This document shows, piece after piece, positions 11,382 through 21,584 of a DNA stretch of 42,896 nucleotides. The DNA comes from Billgrantia saliphila. GTDB taxonomy: Bacteria; Pseudomonadota; Gammaproteobacteria; Pseudomonadales; Halomonadaceae. Both the position numbers and the translations under genes were made by a program. Below the pieces are notes generated by a model. That model was given only the letters and a program-made list of their open reading frames with translations. It had not been told where the DNA came from and searched no databases. The stretch lies in the NCBI RefSeq assembly GCF_002930105.1, contig NZ_PJRN01000024.1, positions 1-42,896 on the forward strand, read 5' to 3'. Position 1 is the stretch's first letter, and the number at the start of each line of letters is the position of its first letter.

Positions 11382-12002
11382 TTACTTCGAGTACAGCTCG
11401 ACGATCAGGTTTTCGTTGATGTCGGCCGACAGGTCGCCGCGTTCCGGGATAGCCTTGAAGGTGCCTTCCATCTTCTTCGCGTCCACCTCGATCCAGGCCA
11501 CGTCGCCACGGTTGGCGGCAATGGAGAGCGCACTTTGGATGCGCGCCTGGTTCTTCGCCTTCTCGCGAACGGAAACCACGTCGCCGGGCTTGACCTGATA
11601 GGAGGCCACGTTGACGGTACGGCCGTTGACCGCGATCGCCTTGTGGCTCACCAGCTGGCGCGCCTCGGAGCGTGTGGAGCCGAAGCCCATGCGGTAGACG
11701 ACGTTGTCCAGTCGGGATTCGAGCAGCTGCAGCAGGACTTCGCCGGTGGCGCCGGAGCGACGGGCGGCCTCCTTGTAGTAGCTGCGGAACTGCTTTTCGA
11801 GCACGCCATAGATGCGGCGCACTTTCTGCTTCTCGCGAAGCTGCAAGCCGTAGTCGGAAAGACGCTGACGGCGCTGGCCGTGCACACCCGGGATCTGCTC
11901 GGATTTGCACTTCTTCTCGAAGGGAGTCACACCGCTCTTGAGAAAGAGATCGGTGCCTTCACGACGAGACAGTTTGCACTTGGGACCAATGTAACGAGCC
12001 AT
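11382..12002 (-). CDS. rpsD: 30S ribosomal protein S4
   Basis: S4 is a primary 16S rRNA-binding protein that nucleates 30S assembly, helps decoding fidelity, and in enterobacteria represses translation of the alpha operon. At 206 aa it has exactly the E. coli length. It starts [16 protein letters not shown] and lacks the four-cysteine zinc cluster of some S4 forms. The S4 RNA-binding domain is seen as [14 protein letters not shown], then [14 protein letters not shown]. It lies 12 nt after rpsK. Confidence 0.99.
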   Translation of the reverse strand: MARYIGPKCKLSRREGTDLFLKSGVTPFEKKCKSEQIPGVHGQRRQRLSDYGLQLREKQKVRRIYGVLEKQFRSYYKEAARRSGATGEVLLQLLESRLDNVVYRMGFGSTRSEARQLVSHKAIAVNGRTVNVASYQVKPGDVVSVREKAKNQARIQSALSIAANRGDVAWIEVDAKKMEGTFKAIPERGDLSADINENLIVELYSK

Positions 12003-12014
12003 GAATCTGTCTCC

Positions 12015-12401
12015 TTAAACGCGGCGTTTCTTCGGCGGACGGCAGCCATTGTGGGGAATGGGCGTCGCGTCGGTGATGCTTTGCACGCGGAAGCCGGCGG
12101 CGCTCAGCGCGCGCACGGCGGATTCACGGCCCGGACCGGGGCCCTTGACCAGCACGTCGACGTTTTTCACACCATACTCGGCTGCAGCAGTCGCTGCACG
12201 TTCGCTTGCCACTTGAGCAGCGAACGGGGTGCTCTTGCGAGAACCACGAAAACCCGAACCACCGGCAGTTGCCCAGGAGAGAGCGTTGCCCTGGCGGTCT
12301 GTGATCGTCACGATCGTGTTGTTAAAAGAGGCGTGGATGTGCGCAACGGCGTCCACTACCTGCTTTTTAACCTTTTTACGGTTGCTACGCGGGTTAGCCA
12401 T
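12015..12401 (-). CDS. rpsK: 30S ribosomal protein S11
   Basis: S11 lies on the 30S platform and helps form the mRNA exit channel. The 128-aa protein has the conserved [34 protein letters not shown] and C-terminal basic end [12 protein letters not shown]. The family carries an isoAsp modification at a conserved Asn in E. coli, and the HNGCRP site is intact. It is followed by rpsD after 12 nt and preceded by rpsM with 39 nt. Confidence 0.99.
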   Translation of the reverse strand: MANPRSNRKKVKKQVVDAVAHIHASFNNTIVTITDRQGNALSWATAGGSGFRGSRKSTPFAAQVASERAATAAAEYGVKNVDVLVKGPGPGRESAVRALSAAGFRVQSITDATPIPHNGCRPPKKRRV

Positions 12402-12440
12402 GTTGATGTCTATTCCTGTCTTTACGCCAGAACGTGCGTG

Positions 12441-12797
12441 TTACTTGCGGATCGGCTTACGCGGGCCCTTGCGGGTACGCGCGTTAGTCTTGGTCCGCTG
12501 ACCACGCAGCGGGAGACTACGACGATGACGCAGACCACGATAGCAACCCAGGTCCATGAGACGCTTGATGTTGAGCGTCACATCACGACGAAGGTCACCT
12601 TCCACGGTGTACTTGCCGACTTCACTACGCAGGGTATCTACTTCCTCGGAGGAGAGATCCTGGATCTTGGTGGTCGGCGCGATGCCGGCAGCGGCACAGA
12701 TTTCCTGTGCACGCGTGCGGCCAATCCCGAAGATATAGGTCAGCGAGATCGCCGCATGCTTGTTGTCCGGGATATTGACGCCTGCAATACGGGCCAT
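12441..12797 (-). CDS. rpsM: 30S ribosomal protein S13
   Basis: S13 sits in the 30S head, contacts P-site tRNA through its C-terminal tail and forms bridges to the 50S subunit. The 118-aa protein equals the E. coli length. It starts [20 protein letters not shown] and contains the helix-two-turn-helix region and basic tail [16 protein letters not shown]. It is the first gene of the alpha operon. A 123-nt leader with a long hairpin separates it from rpmJ, so S4-type translational control or an internal promoter could act here. Confidence 0.99.
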   Translation of the reverse strand: MARIAGVNIPDNKHAAISLTYIFGIGRTRAQEICAAAGIAPTTKIQDLSSEEVDTLRSEVGKYTVEGDLRRDVTLNIKRLMDLGCYRGLRHRRSLPLRGQRTKTNARTRKGPRKPIRK

Positions 12798-12841
12798 CAG
12801 CTTTCTCCGAAATTTGAGCGGCTTGCTCGATTGGTCACTAC

Positions 12842-12898
12842 AAAAGGCGCAACAGCATACCCCTTTACCCTTCTCGGGGCAAGGGGTATGCCGGCGCC
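12842..12898 (-). terminator. Long hairpin in the rpmJ-rpsM gap (attenuator or spc terminator)
   Basis: On the minus strand GGCGC...GCATACCCCTT pairs with AAGGGGTATGC...GCGCC (12894-12898 and 12881-12891 with 12855-12865 and 12846-12850), followed by TTTTG. This is terminator-like between the spc and alpha operons. TTGCCC-N17-TATGCT, a fair sigma-70 promoter, lies inside the same hairpin and could drive the alpha operon. Confidence 0.6.
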
Positions 12899-12920
12899 GC
12901 TTTTTCTACAGACGCCAGGA

Positions 12921-13034
12921 TCAACCCTGGCGCTGCTTGTGCCGCGGCTCGATGCAGATGACGCGGACCGCGCCATTGCGCCGAATAATCTTGCAGTTGC
13001 GGCACATCTTCTTGACGGAAGCTCGAACTTTCAT
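12921..13034 (-). CDS. rpmJ: 50S ribosomal protein L36, zinc-binding form
   Basis: L36 is the smallest 50S protein and binds 23S rRNA near the GTPase-associated region. The 37-aa sequence starts [15 protein letters not shown] and has the zinc ligands Cys11, Cys14, Cys27 and His32. It is therefore the zinc-bearing (C+) paralogue, which many bacteria replace with a Cys-free form under zinc limitation. It ends the spc operon, 52 nt after secY, and has a GGAAGGAA-like ribosome binding site (GAGAAGGAACG) before ATG. Confidence 0.97.
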   Translation of the reverse strand: MKVRASVKKMCRNCKIIRRNGAVRVICIEPRHKQRQG

Positions 13035-13086
13035 CGTTCCTTCTCCAAAATCGGCACGCGGCGCGCCAAATCACCGGCGGCGCGAC

Positions 13087-14418
13087 TCAGCGCATGATGC
13101 CGCCGCTGCCATAGCCTTTCAGGTTGGACTTCTTCATCACCGATTCGTACTGATGCGACATGAGGTGCGATTGCACCTGGGCCATGAAGTCCATGATGAC
13201 CACCACCACGATCAGCAAGGAGGTACCGCCGAAGAAGAACGGTACGTTCCATGCCACGATCAGGAACTGGGGCATCAGGGAAACCACAGTGATGTACAGA
13301 GCACCGAACAGGGTCAGACGCGTCATGACCTTGTCGATGTAGCGAGCGGTCTGCTCACCAGGACGAATACCCGGCAAGAACGCCCCTGACTTCTTGAGGT
13401 TGTCAGCGACATCCTTGGGATTGAAGACCAGCGCTGTGTAAAAGAAGCAGAAGAATACCACCGCCGCCGCGAAAAGCAAGATGTACAACGGCTGTCCCGG
13501 CCCGAGAGCCTGGGATGCCCGCTGCAGCCACTCCATGCCGTCGCCGGCCCCGACCCACTGGCCGATGGAGGCGGGGAACAGCAGAATGCTGGAAGCGAAG
13601 ATCGGCGGAATTACCCCCGCCATGTTCACCTTCAGCGGCAGGTAACTGCTCTGCCCGGCATACATCTTGTTGCCTACCTGGCGCCGCGGATAGTTCACCG
13701 TGATACGACGCTGGCCGCGCTCGATGAACACCACGAAGGCCACCGTCGCGACGCCAAGCACGGTGAGTGCCAGCAGCGGCAACACGTTCCATGCACCTTC
13801 GTTACGCGCCAGCTCGAAGGCCTGGCCGACGGCACCCGGCAACCCGGCGACGATACCCGCGAAGATCAGCAGCGAGATGCCGTTGCCGATACCCTTCTCG
13901 GTGATCTGCTCACCCAGCCACATCAGGAACACTGCGCCCGACACGAAGGTGACGATGGCAGTGAAATAGAAACTGAAGTCGGCGGTGTAAGTAATGCCCT
14001 GGCTGGCAAGGCCCACCGACATGCCGGTGGCCTGCACCAGGGCCAGCGCCACCGTGCCGTAGCGGGTGTACTGGCTGATCTTGCGGCGGCCGGCCTCGCC
14101 CTCCTTCTTCAACTGCTCGAGGTGGGGCGAGACTGCGGTCAGCAGCTGCATGATGATCGACGCTGAGATGTAGGGCATGATGCCCAGGGCGAAGATGCTC
14201 ATGCGCTCCAGGGCACCGCCCGAGAACATGTTGAACAGTCCCAGGATGGTGCCCTGCTGCTCCCTGAACAAGGCAGCAAGCTGGTCAGGATTGATACCGG
14301 GAACGGGGATATGGGCACCGATGCGGTACACCACGATGGCGAGGAGCACGAAGCGCAAACGCGCCCACAGTTCACTCAGACCGCTGCCCATCGCCGGCAT
14401 GTTTCCTGACTTGGCCAT
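13087..14418 (-). CDS. secY: Protein translocase channel subunit SecY
   Basis: SecY forms the protein-conducting channel of the inner membrane together with SecE (encoded at 39807) and SecG (not in this window). The protein is 443 aa, the E. coli length, with ten predicted helices. Conserved segments include the plug/TM2 region [20 protein letters not shown] area and the cytosolic loop [16 protein letters not shown] used by SecA and the ribosome. Its ATG directly abuts the rplO stop codon, so expression is probably coupled to the spc operon. Confidence 0.99.
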   Translation of the reverse strand: MAKSGNMPAMGSGLSELWARLRFVLLAIVVYRIGAHIPVPGINPDQLAALFREQQGTILGLFNMFSGGALERMSIFALGIMPYISASIIMQLLTAVSPHLEQLKKEGEAGRRKISQYTRYGTVALALVQATGMSVGLASQGITYTADFSFYFTAIVTFVSGAVFLMWLGEQITEKGIGNGISLLIFAGIVAGLPGAVGQAFELARNEGAWNVLPLLALTVLGVATVAFVVFIERGQRRITVNYPRRQVGNKMYAGQSSYLPLKVNMAGVIPPIFASSILLFPASIGQWVGAGDGMEWLQRASQALGPGQPLYILLFAAAVVFFCFFYTALVFNPKDVADNLKKSGAFLPGIRPGEQTARYIDKVMTRLTLFGALYITVVSLMPQFLIVAWNVPFFFGGTSLLIVVVVIMDFMAQVQSHLMSHQYESVMKKSNLKGYGSGGIMR

Positions 14419-14853
14419 TTAGTCCTCTACCTTGCCACCGGCGGCTTCAATCGCGGCACGAGCACCCTTGGTGACCTTGAGGCCACGCACGGTGACTGCC
14501 TTGCTGACGTCGCCGGAAAGAATGATCTTCGCGTATTGGGTGGCGTCCTTGAGTACGTTGGCCTGCTTCAGGGTCTCCAGGGTGACTTCGTCACCGCTGA
14601 CCTTGGCCAGTTCGCTCAGGCGCACCTCTTCGGAGACCAGCGACTTCATGGAAGTGAAGCCGAACTTGGGCAGACGCCGCTGCAGCGGCATCTGGCCGCC
14701 CTCGAAACCGGGCTTCACGGAACCGCCGCTACGCGACTTCTGGCCCTTGTGGCCACGGCCACCGGTCTTACCCAGACCAGAACCGATGCCACGGCCGACG
14801 CGCTTCTCGGCGTGCTTGGAACCCGGAGCCGGGCTCAGCGTGTTGAGTTTCAT
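14419..14853 (-). CDS. rplO: 50S ribosomal protein L15
   Basis: L15 is a late-assembly protein spanning the 50S interior with a long basic N-terminal extension. At 144 aa it equals the E. coli length. The extension shows the Gly/Lys-rich motif [15 protein letters not shown], and the globular part contains [16 protein letters not shown]. It lies 3 nt after rpmD and directly abuts secY. Confidence 0.99.
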   Translation of the reverse strand: MKLNTLSPAPGSKHAEKRVGRGIGSGLGKTGGRGHKGQKSRSGGSVKPGFEGGQMPLQRRLPKFGFTSMKSLVSEEVRLSELAKVSGDEVTLETLKQANVLKDATQYAKIILSGDVSKAVTVRGLKVTKGARAAIEAAGGKVED

Positions 14854-14856
14854 GGA

Positions 14857-15039
14857 TTACTCTCCCTCTACCCGCACAAGGTAGTTGACCTTGTGGATCA
14901 TGCCGCGCACGGCAGGGGTGTCTTCCAGTTCAACCGTATGACCGATGCGACGCAGCCCCAGGCCCTTCATGGTGGCCTTGTGCTTGGGCAGTGTGCCGAT
15001 GGTGCTACGGATCTGGGTAACCTTGAGTGTGGCTGCCAT
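14857..15039 (-). CDS. rpmD: 50S ribosomal protein L30
   Basis: L30 is a small 50S protein. The ATG at 15039 gives 60 aa (E. coli 59) starting [15 protein letters not shown], with the signature [19 protein letters not shown]. Longer in-frame upstream readings run into rpsE and are not supported. It is 5 nt after rpsE and 3 nt before rplO in the spc operon. Confidence 0.98.
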   Translation of the reverse strand: MAATLKVTQIRSTIGTLPKHKATMKGLGLRRIGHTVELEDTPAVRGMIHKVNYLVRVEGE

Positions 15040-15044
15040 GGTAC

Positions 15045-15545
15045 TTACCCCGTGATCGCTTCGACGGACAGGCCGCGCTTGGCGGCGATGTCTTCCGGCG
15101 ACTGCATGGAAGCGAGACCATTGACGGTTGCACGCACCACGTTGACCGGATTGGTGGAGCCGTAGCACTTGGCCAGGACGTCGTGGACGCCAGCCAGTTC
15201 GAGCACGGAGCGCATGGCGCCGCCGGCGATGATCCCGGTACCCTCGGAGGCCGGCTGCATGTACACCTTGGAGGCACCGTGACGGGCCTTGACCGGGTAC
15301 TGCAGGGTGTTGCCCTTGAGGCTCACCTTGATCATGTTGCGACGCGCCTGGTCCATGGCCTTCTGGATCGCGACCGGCACTTCACGCGCCTTGCCGCGGC
15401 CGAAGCCTACACGACCATTGCCGTCACCCACGACGGTCAGCGCGGTGAAACCGAAGATTCGGCCACCCTTGACCACCTTGGCGACGCGGTTGACCTGCAC
15501 GAGCTTTTCCTGCAGGTCGCCGGTGTTCTGTTCATTCTTCGCCAT
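15045..15545 (-). CDS. rpsE: 30S ribosomal protein S5
   Basis: S5 takes part in mRNA helicase activity at the entry tunnel and in translational accuracy. The 166-aa protein (E. coli 167) has the N-terminal double-stranded-RNA-binding-like domain [19 protein letters not shown] and the C-terminal domain with [19 protein letters not shown]. Residues in the loop linked to spectinomycin resistance in E. coli (KVVKGGR) look wild type. Its start has no unusual feature; rplR lies 11 nt upstream. Confidence 0.99.
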   Translation of the reverse strand: MAKNEQNTGDLQEKLVQVNRVAKVVKGGRIFGFTALTVVGDGNGRVGFGRGKAREVPVAIQKAMDQARRNMIKVSLKGNTLQYPVKARHGASKVYMQPASEGTGIIAGGAMRSVLELAGVHDVLAKCYGSTNPVNVVRATVNGLASMQSPEDIAAKRGLSVEAITG

Positions 15546-15556
15546 CGTAAAACCCT

Positions 15557-15907
15557 TTAGAATTCCAGGCCGCCTTCACGTGCGGCGTCGGCCAGGGCCT
15601 TCACGCGACCGTGGTACTTGTAACCGGCACGATCGAAGGCCACCTGGGTGATGCCAGCCTGCTTGGCGCGTTCGGCAATCAGCGCACCCACCTTGGCGGC
15701 GGCGTCGGCATTGCCGGTCGCCCCCTCGCGCAGGTCCTTGTCCAGCGTGGAAGCGCTGGCCAGCACCTTGCCACCATCCGGCGAGATGATCTGCGCGTAG
15801 ATGTGGCGCGGGGTACGGTTGACGCACAGGCGATACACGCCCAGCTCGCGCATCTTGGCACGAGCGCGGCGGGCACGACGGAGACGAGATTCTTTCTTCG
15901 CGTTCAT
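15557..15907 (-). CDS. rplR: 50S ribosomal protein L18
   Basis: L18 binds 5S rRNA and, with L5, anchors it in the central protuberance. The 116-aa protein (E. coli 117) has the basic N-terminus [20 protein letters not shown] and the conserved end [20 protein letters not shown]. It lies between rplF (9 nt) and rpsE (11 nt), in the usual spc operon order. Confidence 0.99.
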   Translation of the reverse strand: MNAKKESRLRRARRARAKMRELGVYRLCVNRTPRHIYAQIISPDGGKVLASASTLDKDLREGATGNADAAAKVGALIAERAKQAGITQVAFDRAGYKYHGRVKALADAAREGGLEF

Positions 15908-15916
15908 AACCCTGCC

Positions 15917-16447
15917 TTACTTCTTCTTGGCTTCTTTACGACGCACCTGCTCGTCGGCGTACCGCACACCCTTGCCCTTGTAGGGCTCGGGCGGACGGAA
16001 GGCGCGAACCTCGGCGGCGACCTGGCCCAGCTTCTGCTTGTCCGCGCTCTTCAGCACGATGACGGTGTTCTTCGGCGTTTCCGCAGAGACACCCTCGGGC
16101 AGGGAATACTCGACCGGGTGGGAGAAGCCCAGTGACAGATTCAGCGTCTGGCCACTTGCCTGGGCACGATAGCCGACGCCAACGATTTCGAGGGTCTTGG
16201 TGAACCCTTCGGAGACGCCGGTGACCAGGTTCTGAACCAGAGCACGTGTGGTACCGACCATCGCCCAGGACTTGGCCGTCTCGCTCGGGTTGAAGGTCAG
16301 CTGACCCTCTTCCTGACCGATGGCCACGTCCGGATGGACGGTCATGGACAACGTGCCTTGGCTGCCCTTGACGGTCAGCTGGTCGCCGTCGAGCTTGATG
16401 TCGACGCCGGCAGGCACTTTAACCGGATATTTGGCTACGCGGGACAT
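15917..16447 (-). CDS. rplF: 50S ribosomal protein L6
   Basis: L6 lies at the base of the L7/L12 stalk near the sarcin-ricin loop and supports elongation factor binding. The protein is 176 aa (E. coli 177) and has two repeats of an RNA-binding-like fold. The family signature [14 protein letters not shown] and the lysine-rich C-terminus are present. It lies 9 nt from both rpsH and rplR. Confidence 0.99.
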   Translation of the reverse strand: MSRVAKYPVKVPAGVDIKLDGDQLTVKGSQGTLSMTVHPDVAIGQEEGQLTFNPSETAKSWAMVGTTRALVQNLVTGVSEGFTKTLEIVGVGYRAQASGQTLNLSLGFSHPVEYSLPEGVSAETPKNTVIVLKSADKQKLGQVAAEVRAFRPPEPYKGKGVRYADEQVRRKEAKKK

Positions 16448-16456
16448 TCCAGACTC

Positions 16457-16849
16457 CTAGAATACGGTGCAGATGACTTCGCCACCGACGCCCGCCTGGC
16501 GAGCGGCACGGTCGGTCATCACGCCCTTGGAGGTGGTGACGATCGCGACACCCAGACCATCTGCCACCTTGGGCAGCGCATCCTTGCCCTTGTACTGGCG
16601 CAGGGACGGCTTGGAAACCCGCTGCAGATGCTCGATGACCGGCCTGCCCTCGAAGTACTTGAGGGTCACGGTCAGCTCGGGCTTGGTGCCCTCGGCCACT
16701 GAGAAGTCGGCAATATAGCCTTCTTCCTGGAGTACGCGAGCCACCTCGACCTTGAGCGTGGAGGACGGCATGGTAACCGTCTCCTTGGTGGCCATCTGCG
16801 CATTGCGGATACGGGTAAACATATCCGCCAGAGTGTCTTGCATGCTCAT
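16457..16849 (-). CDS. rpsH: 30S ribosomal protein S8
   Basis: S8 binds the central domain of 16S rRNA, and in E. coli represses translation of the spc operon by binding its own mRNA. At 130 aa it equals the E. coli length, starting [20 protein letters not shown]. The C-terminal rRNA-binding signature [16 protein letters not shown] appears here as [20 protein letters not shown]. rpsN precedes it with a 32-nt gap, larger than neighbouring gaps. Confidence 0.99.
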   Translation of the reverse strand: MSMQDTLADMFTRIRNAQMATKETVTMPSSTLKVEVARVLQEEGYIADFSVAEGTKPELTVTLKYFEGRPVIEHLQRVSKPSLRQYKGKDALPKVADGLGVAIVTTSKGVMTDRAARQAGVGGEVICTVF

Positions 16850-16881
16850 TTACATTGCGCTCCTGATGATTCCGTGGCGGC

Positions 16882-17187
16882 TTACCAGCTGGACTTTTTC
16901 AGCCCAGGGACTTCGCCACGCATGGCGGCTTCACGCAACTTGTTACGGCCCAGGCCGAACTTGTTGTAGTAGCCGTGCGGGCGGCCGGTGATACGGCAGC
17001 GGTTGCGCTGACGCACCGGGCTGGAGTCGCGCGGCAGCTGCTGCAGTTTCAGCGTCGCCTCGAAGCGCTCTTCGTCGGAAGTATTCACGTCCTGGATGAT
17101 CGCCTTGAGCTCGGCGCGCCGGGCCGCATACTTCGCGACCAGCTTGGTGCGCTTGAGCTCACGCTCTACCATGCTTTTCTTTGCCAT
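16882..17187 (-). CDS. rpsN: 30S ribosomal protein S14, zinc-free form
   Basis: S14 is in the 30S head, close to the A site. The 101-aa protein is the long form without a zinc-ribbon (no CxxC pairs; only one cysteine), as in E. coli. It ends in the signature [20 protein letters not shown] and then [18 protein letters not shown]. It follows rplE by 10 nt. Confidence 0.99.
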   Translation of the reverse strand: MAKKSMVERELKRTKLVAKYAARRAELKAIIQDVNTSDEERFEATLKLQQLPRDSSPVRQRNRCRITGRPHGYYNKFGLGRNKLREAAMRGEVPGLKKSSW

Positions 17188-17197
17188 GATCCCACCC

Positions 17198-17737
17198 TTA
17201 TTTCTTGAACGGGAAGTTCAGCGCGCTCAGCAGGGCGCGACCTTCCTCGTCGGTGTTGGCGGTAGTGGAGATGGTGACATCCAGACCCCGAATCCGGTCG
17301 ATCTTATCATATTCGATCTCCGGAAAGATGATCTGCTCACGCACCCCCATGGAGTAGTTGCCGCGACCGTCGAAGGACTTCGGGTTGAGACCACGGAAGT
17401 CACGTACGCGGGGAATCGCGATATTGACCAGACGGTCCAGGAACTCCCACATGCGCTCGCGCCGCAGGGTTACCTTGATGCCGATCGGCCAACCTTCGCG
17501 CACCTTGAAGCCCGCGATGGACTTGCGTGCCTTGGTCACCATCGGCTTCTGACCGGAGAGCTTCTCCAGGTCGCCGATGGCATTCTCGATCAGCTTCTTG
17601 TCGCTGGTCGCGTCGCCGATGCCCATGTTCAGAGTCACCTTGGTGATCCGCGGCACCTGCATCACGTTGGCGTAGCTGAACTGCTCTTTGAGTTGAGCCA
17701 CCACCTCGTTCTGATAACGTTCTTTCAAGTTCGCCAT
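17198..17737 (-). CDS. rplE: 50S ribosomal protein L5
   Basis: L5 binds 5S rRNA and contacts P-site tRNA from the central protuberance. The 179-aa product has exactly the E. coli length, with the signature [19 protein letters not shown] and the C-terminal [18 protein letters not shown]. It follows rplX by 18 nt in the spc operon. Confidence 0.99.
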   Translation of the reverse strand: MANLKERYQNEVVAQLKEQFSYANVMQVPRITKVTLNMGIGDATSDKKLIENAIGDLEKLSGQKPMVTKARKSIAGFKVREGWPIGIKVTLRRERMWEFLDRLVNIAIPRVRDFRGLNPKSFDGRGNYSMGVREQIIFPEIEYDKIDRIRGLDVTISTTANTDEEGRALLSALNFPFKK

Positions 17738-17755
17738 TTTGCTACCCGACTCGCG

Positions 17756-18073
17756 TTAGGCGTCGATCTGCGTCTGCGTCGACTTGTAGATACGTACCTT
17801 GGTACCGTCTTCCTTAACCTGGAAGCCGACGCGATCCGCCTTACCGGTCTCCGAGTTGAAGATCGCCACGTTGGACGCGTGAATCGGAGCCTCGCGCTCG
17901 ACGATACCGCCCTGATTGCCCGCCATAGGGTTGGGCTTGGTGTGACGCTTGATCATGTTCACACCGGACACGACGAAGCGTTCGTCCTTGAGGACGCGCT
18001 TCACGGTGCCGCGCTTGCCCTTGTCCTTGCCGGCGATGACGATCACTTCATCGTCACGTTTGATCTTTTGCAT
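17756..18073 (-). CDS. rplX: 50S ribosomal protein L24
   Basis: L24 is an assembly initiator of the 50S subunit, located at the tunnel exit. The protein is 105 aa (E. coli 104), with an N-terminal KOW motif, [18 protein letters not shown]. It begins [10 protein letters not shown] and lies 14 nt after rplN. In E. coli the S8 regulatory target overlaps the rplX-rplE junction; I did not identify a corresponding structure here. Confidence 0.99.
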   Translation of the reverse strand: MQKIKRDDEVIVIAGKDKGKRGTVKRVLKDERFVVSGVNMIKRHTKPNPMAGNQGGIVEREAPIHASNVAIFNSETGKADRVGFQVKEDGTKVRIYKSTQTQIDA

Positions 18074-18087
18074 ATCCGCCTCGCTCC

Positions 18088-18459
18088 TTACAGCACTTCG
18101 GGCGCCAGGGAAATGATCTTCATGAACTTCTCGTTGCGAAGCTCACGCGTCACCGGCCCGAAGATACGGGTACCGATCGGCTGTTCGTTGGTGTTGTTCA
18201 ACAGAACGGCCGCATTTCCATCGAAGCGGATCAGCGAGCCGTCGGGACGACGGACGCCGCTCCTGGTGCGGACGACCACCGCCTTCAGGACCTGGCCCTT
18301 CTTGACCTTGCCCCGCGGAATGGCTTCCTTCACCGTTACCTTGATGATGTCACCGACGCGTGCGTAGCGACGGTGCGAACCGCCCAGCACCTTGATGCAC
18401 TGCACCCGGCGCGCTCCGCTGTTGTCGGCGACATCTAGCATTGTCTGAGTCTGAATCAT
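18088..18459 (-). CDS. rplN: 50S ribosomal protein L14
   Basis: L14 forms an intersubunit bridge with 16S rRNA and is the docking site for the silencing factor RsfS. At 123 aa it equals the E. coli protein and is nearly collinear ([19 protein letters not shown], then [17 protein letters not shown]). It is the first gene of the spc operon; the 39-nt gap after rpsQ shows no obvious terminator, so the S10 and spc units may be read through. Confidence 0.99.
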   Translation of the reverse strand: MIQTQTMLDVADNSGARRVQCIKVLGGSHRRYARVGDIIKVTVKEAIPRGKVKKGQVLKAVVVRTRSGVRRPDGSLIRFDGNAAVLLNNTNEQPIGTRIFGPVTRELRNEKFMKIISLAPEVL

Positions 18460-18498
18460 CGGTTTTCTCCAAACCTAATCTGACTGCTCTCGCCGAGC

Positions 18499-18759
18499 TC
18501 AGCCCTTGGCCTGCTCAAGCACCTCGACCAGGGTCCAAGCTTTTTTCCTGGACAGCGGGCGACACTCCTGAATGGCGACCGTGTCGCCGATCTTCGCCTG
18601 GTTCGCCTCGTCATGGGCGTGCAGCTTGGTGGAGCGCTTGACGTACTTGCCGTAGATCGGATGGCGCTCGCGGCGCTCGATCATTACGACGATGGATTTC
18701 TCCATCTTGTCGCTCACCACCTTGCCGGTGAGCGTACGGGCTTTTTTCTCTTCGGCCAT
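18499..18759 (-). CDS. rpsQ: 30S ribosomal protein S17
   Basis: S17 is a primary 16S rRNA-binding protein of OB fold. ATG 18759 gives 86 aa (E. coli 84) starting [17 protein letters not shown]. It is preferred over an in-frame GTG at 18768 because AGGTGA sits 5 nt before the ATG, while the GTG lies within this ribosome binding site and would overlap rpmC. The signature [18 protein letters not shown] is present. It is the last S10 operon gene, 1 nt after the rpmC stop. Confidence 0.97.
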   Translation of the reverse strand: MAEEKKARTLTGKVVSDKMEKSIVVMIERRERHPIYGKYVKRSTKLHAHDEANQAKIGDTVAIQECRPLSRKKAWTLVEVLEQAKG

Positions 18760-18760
18760 C

Positions 18761-18952
18761 TCAGTCACCTGCCTTCTCGTTGAGCACAGTCTTCACCCGG
18801 GCGATGTCCCGACGAACCTGCTTGAGCAGATGAGTCTGGCTGAGCTGGCCGGTGGCCTTCTGCATGCGCAGGTTGAACTGCTCGCGGAGGAGTTCGAAGA
18901 GCTGCTCCTGGAGCTGCTCGACTGACTTTTCACGAATTTCCTGGGCTTTCAT
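18761..18952 (-). CDS. rpmC: 50S ribosomal protein L29
   Basis: L29 is a small helical protein at the tunnel exit and part of the docking area for SRP and trigger factor. Starting at 18952 it is 63 aa, the E. coli length, with [14 protein letters not shown] at its N-terminus; a second ATG lies directly upstream at 18955. The start overlaps the rplP stop codon, which suggests coupled translation. Confidence 0.97.
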   Translation of the reverse strand: MKAQEIREKSVEQLQEQLFELLREQFNLRMQKATGQLSQTHLLKQVRRDIARVKTVLNEKAGD

Positions 18953-19365
18953 CACATCACCGTCCGTTTCACAAAGGTGGTGGATATGGGCATCTTCTGG
19001 GCAGCCAGGGAGAAGGCCTCGCGGGCCAGCTCTTCGGACACACCCTCGATTTCATACAGGACCCGACCCGGCTGGATCTGTGCGACCCAGTACTCGACGG
19101 AGCCCTTGCCCTTACCCATACGGACTTCGAGCGGCTTCTTGGAAATCGGCTTGTCCGGGAAAACGCGGATCCAGATCTTGCCGCCACGCTTGACGTGACG
19201 GGTGATCGCACGACGGCCGGCCTCGATCTGGCGCGCTGTGATGCGGCCGCGACCGGTGGCTTTCAGGCCGTATTCCCCGAAGCTGATCTTGCTTCCGCGA
19301 TGCGCCAGGCCCCGATTGCGACCCTTCATCATCTTGCGGAACTTCATACGCTTGGGCTGTAACAT
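18952..19365 (-). CDS. rplP: 50S ribosomal protein L16
   Basis: L16 binds near the A-site tRNA elbow and is needed for peptidyl transferase assembly. The 137-aa protein (E. coli 136) starts [19 protein letters not shown] and has the signature [20 protein letters not shown], which includes the Arg hydroxylated by YcfD in E. coli. It lies 15 nt after rpsC. Confidence 0.99.
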   Translation of the reverse strand: MLQPKRMKFRKMMKGRNRGLAHRGSKISFGEYGLKATGRGRITARQIEAGRRAITRHVKRGGKIWIRVFPDKPISKKPLEVRMGKGKGSVEYWVAQIQPGRVLYEIEGVSEELAREAFSLAAQKMPISTTFVKRTVM

Positions 19366-19380
19366 CGACTCGCTCTCCCC

Positions 19381-20079
19381 TTACCTGGAACCTTTCTTCT
19401 TGGAGGGCGCTGCCTGCGGCTGTTTGGCCTTGGCGCGAACCTCTTCGATGCCCCCGAGGATTTCACCCTTGAAGACCCACACCTTGACACCGATGATGCC
19501 GTAGGTGGTTTTAGCTTCGTAGGTGGCGTAGTCGATGTCCGCACGCAGCGTGTGCAGCGGCACGCGACCTTCCCGGTACCATTCGGTGCGGGCGATTTCC
19601 GCGCCGCCGAGGCGACCGGAGAGCTGCACCTTGATGCCGCCCGCGCCGAGGCGCATGGCGTTCTGCACCGCGCGCTTCATGGCGCGACGGAACATGACAC
19701 GGCGCTCGAGCTGGCCGGCGATGTTCTGCGCGACGAGCTTGGCGTCCAGTTCCGGCTTGCGGACCTCTTCGATGTTGACGTGCACGGGCACGCCCATCAT
19801 CGCGGTGACCTCGCGGCGCAGACGATCGACGTCTTCACCCTTCTTGCCAATCACGATTCCCGGACGGGCAGTGTGAATGGTGATACGGGCGTTGTTCGCC
19901 GGACGCTCGATGGTGATGCGGCTCACGGACGCATTCTTCAGGCGCTCCTCGAGGAAGCGACGCACTTCGAGGTCGTTGTTCAGCTTGTCGGCGTAAGCAT
20001 CGCCCTCGGCATACCACACCGAGGAGTGGTCCTTGACGATACCCAGCCGAATACCTGTCGGATTGACTTTCTGACCCAT
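19381..20079 (-). CDS. rpsC: 30S ribosomal protein S3
   Basis: S3 forms part of the mRNA entry tunnel with S4 and S5. The protein is 232 aa (E. coli 233). The KH domain shows [17 protein letters not shown] with the GxxG loop GKKG, and the C-terminal domain has [20 protein letters not shown]. The basic, Gln/Ala-rich tail is typical of the group. It lies 11 nt after rplV. Confidence 0.99.
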   Translation of the reverse strand: MGQKVNPTGIRLGIVKDHSSVWYAEGDAYADKLNNDLEVRRFLEERLKNASVSRITIERPANNARITIHTARPGIVIGKKGEDVDRLRREVTAMMGVPVHVNIEEVRKPELDAKLVAQNIAGQLERRVMFRRAMKRAVQNAMRLGAGGIKVQLSGRLGGAEIARTEWYREGRVPLHTLRADIDYATYEAKTTYGIIGVKVWVFKGEILGGIEEVRAKAKQPQAAPSKKKGSR

Positions 20080-20090
20080 CTGGTCGACTC

Positions 20091-20423
20091 CTACTTCTCG
20101 GCTACCTTGACGGTGATGTGGCAGGTGCGCTTCAGGATGCGATCCGCACGGCCCTTAGCGCGCGGACGGATGCGCTTGAGCGTCATGCCCTCATCGACGC
20201 AGATGGTCGAGACACGCAGCTCGTCGATATCCATGCCGTTATTTTCTTCCGCGTTCGCGATGGCGGACTGCAGCACCTTCTTGACCAGCTTGGCAGCCTT
20301 CTTCGGTGAGAAGGTCAGCAGGTCGAGCGCCTCGGCGACCGGTTTACCGCGCACCTGGTCAGCCACCAAACGGGCCTTCTGGGCGGATAAACGAGCGCCA
20401 CGCAGCTTAGCTGTGACTTCCAT
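20091..20423 (-). CDS. rplV: 50S ribosomal protein L22
   Basis: L22 lines the peptide exit tunnel with a long beta-hairpin, and changes in that hairpin affect macrolide sensitivity. At 110 aa it equals the E. coli length. The hairpin region [18 protein letters not shown] has no insertion or deletion visible. It lies 18 nt after rpsS. Confidence 0.99.
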   Translation of the reverse strand: MEVTAKLRGARLSAQKARLVADQVRGKPVAEALDLLTFSPKKAAKLVKKVLQSAIANAEENNGMDIDELRVSTICVDEGMTLKRIRPRAKGRADRILKRTCHITVKVAEK

Positions 20424-20441
20424 CTCTCAATCCTCTCTGGC

Positions 20442-20717
20442 TTACCGTTTGGCTTTCTTGTCCGCCGCATGTCCGCGATAGGTGCGGGTGGCAGCGAATT
20501 CGCCCAGCTTGTGGCCAACCATTTCCTCGGAGACGTGCACCGGGACGTGTTGGCGACCGTTATGGACTGCAATGGTGAGCCCGACCATGTTGGGCAGAAT
20601 CATTGAACGACGCGACCAGGTCTTGATCGGTTTGCGATCGTTCTTTTCCACTGCAGCCTCAACCTTCTTCAGCAGATGAAGGTCAATGAAGGGACCTTTC
20701 TTCAGTGAACGTGGCAC
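20442..20717 (-). CDS. rpsS: 30S ribosomal protein S19
   Basis: S19 sits in the 30S head, forms a complex with S13 and contacts the A-site finger. The 91-aa protein (E. coli 92) starts [20 protein letters not shown] and has the signature [20 protein letters not shown] and [18 protein letters not shown]. It lies 22 nt after rplB. Confidence 0.99.
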   Translation of the reverse strand: MPRSLKKGPFIDLHLLKKVEAAVEKNDRKPIKTWSRRSMILPNMVGLTIAVHNGRQHVPVHVSEEMVGHKLGEFAATRTYRGHAADKKAKR

Positions 20718-20739
20718 AGCCGTTACCCCTTAATGTCTG

Positions 20740-21567
20740 TTACTTGGCCTTGCGGCGACGAACGATCAGCGCGTTGGTGCGCTTGTTCTTGCGGGTCTTG
20801 TGGCCCTTGGTGGGCACACCCCACGGCGACACCGGATGACGACCGCCGCTGGTGCGGCCTTCGCCGCCGCCGTGCGGGTGATCGACCGGGTTCATGGCCA
20901 CGCCGCGAACGGTCGGACGCACGCCTCTCCAGCGCTTCGCACCGGCCTTGCCAAGTTGACGCAGGCTGTGCTCGGAGTTGCTCACTTCCCCCAGGGTCGC
21001 GCGGCAGTCGGCTAGCACCTTGCGCATCTCGCCGGAGCGCAGACGCACGGTGGCGTAGCTACCTTCGCGGGCAACCAGCTGGGCGCTGGTACCGGCACTA
21101 CGCGCGAGCTGGGCACCCTTGCCGGGCTTGAGCTCGATGCAGTGAACGGTGGAACCCAGCGGGATGTTGCGCAGCGGAAGGGTGTTGCCCTTCTTGATCG
21201 CCGCGTTCACGCCGGACTCGAGACGGTCGCCGGCACTCACGCCCTTGGGCGCGATGATGTAGCGACGCTCGCCGTCCAGATACTTCAGCAGTGCGATGTG
21301 TGCACTGCGATTGGGATCGTACTCCAGGCGCTCGACGACGGCGGGAACGCCATCCTTGGTACGCTTGAAGTCGATCAGCCGGTAGTGCTGACGGTGACCG
21401 CCGCCCACGTGACGGGTGGTGATGCGACCGTTGTTGTTACGCCCACCGGAGCGCGACTGCTTCTCGAGCAGCGGCGCATAGGGCTTGCCCTTGTGCAGGT
21501 CTTCGCTGACGACCTTGACGACGTGGCGACGACCGGCGGATGTGGGTTTTGTCTTGACGATTGCCAT
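20740..21567 (-). CDS. rplB: 50S ribosomal protein L2
   Basis: L2 is required for subunit association and for peptidyl transferase centre assembly. The 275-aa protein (E. coli 273) has the conserved C-terminal loop [20 protein letters not shown], including the histidine equivalent to E. coli His229, and a basic tail ending in RRRKAK. It lies 17 nt after rplW. Confidence 0.99.
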   Translation of the reverse strand: MAIVKTKPTSAGRRHVVKVVSEDLHKGKPYAPLLEKQSRSGGRNNNGRITTRHVGGGHRQHYRLIDFKRTKDGVPAVVERLEYDPNRSAHIALLKYLDGERRYIIAPKGVSAGDRLESGVNAAIKKGNTLPLRNIPLGSTVHCIELKPGKGAQLARSAGTSAQLVAREGSYATVRLRSGEMRKVLADCRATLGEVSNSEHSLRQLGKAGAKRWRGVRPTVRGVAMNPVDHPHGGGEGRTSGGRHPVSPWGVPTKGHKTRKNKRTNALIVRRRKAK

Positions 21568-21584
21568 GATCCGTACTCCTGCCC

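Noticed and set aside
11256..13097. A 613-codon plus-strand frame across rpsD, rpsK, rpsM and rpmJ
   Set aside because: It covers four well-supported minus-strand ribosomal protein genes and has no recognisable domain.
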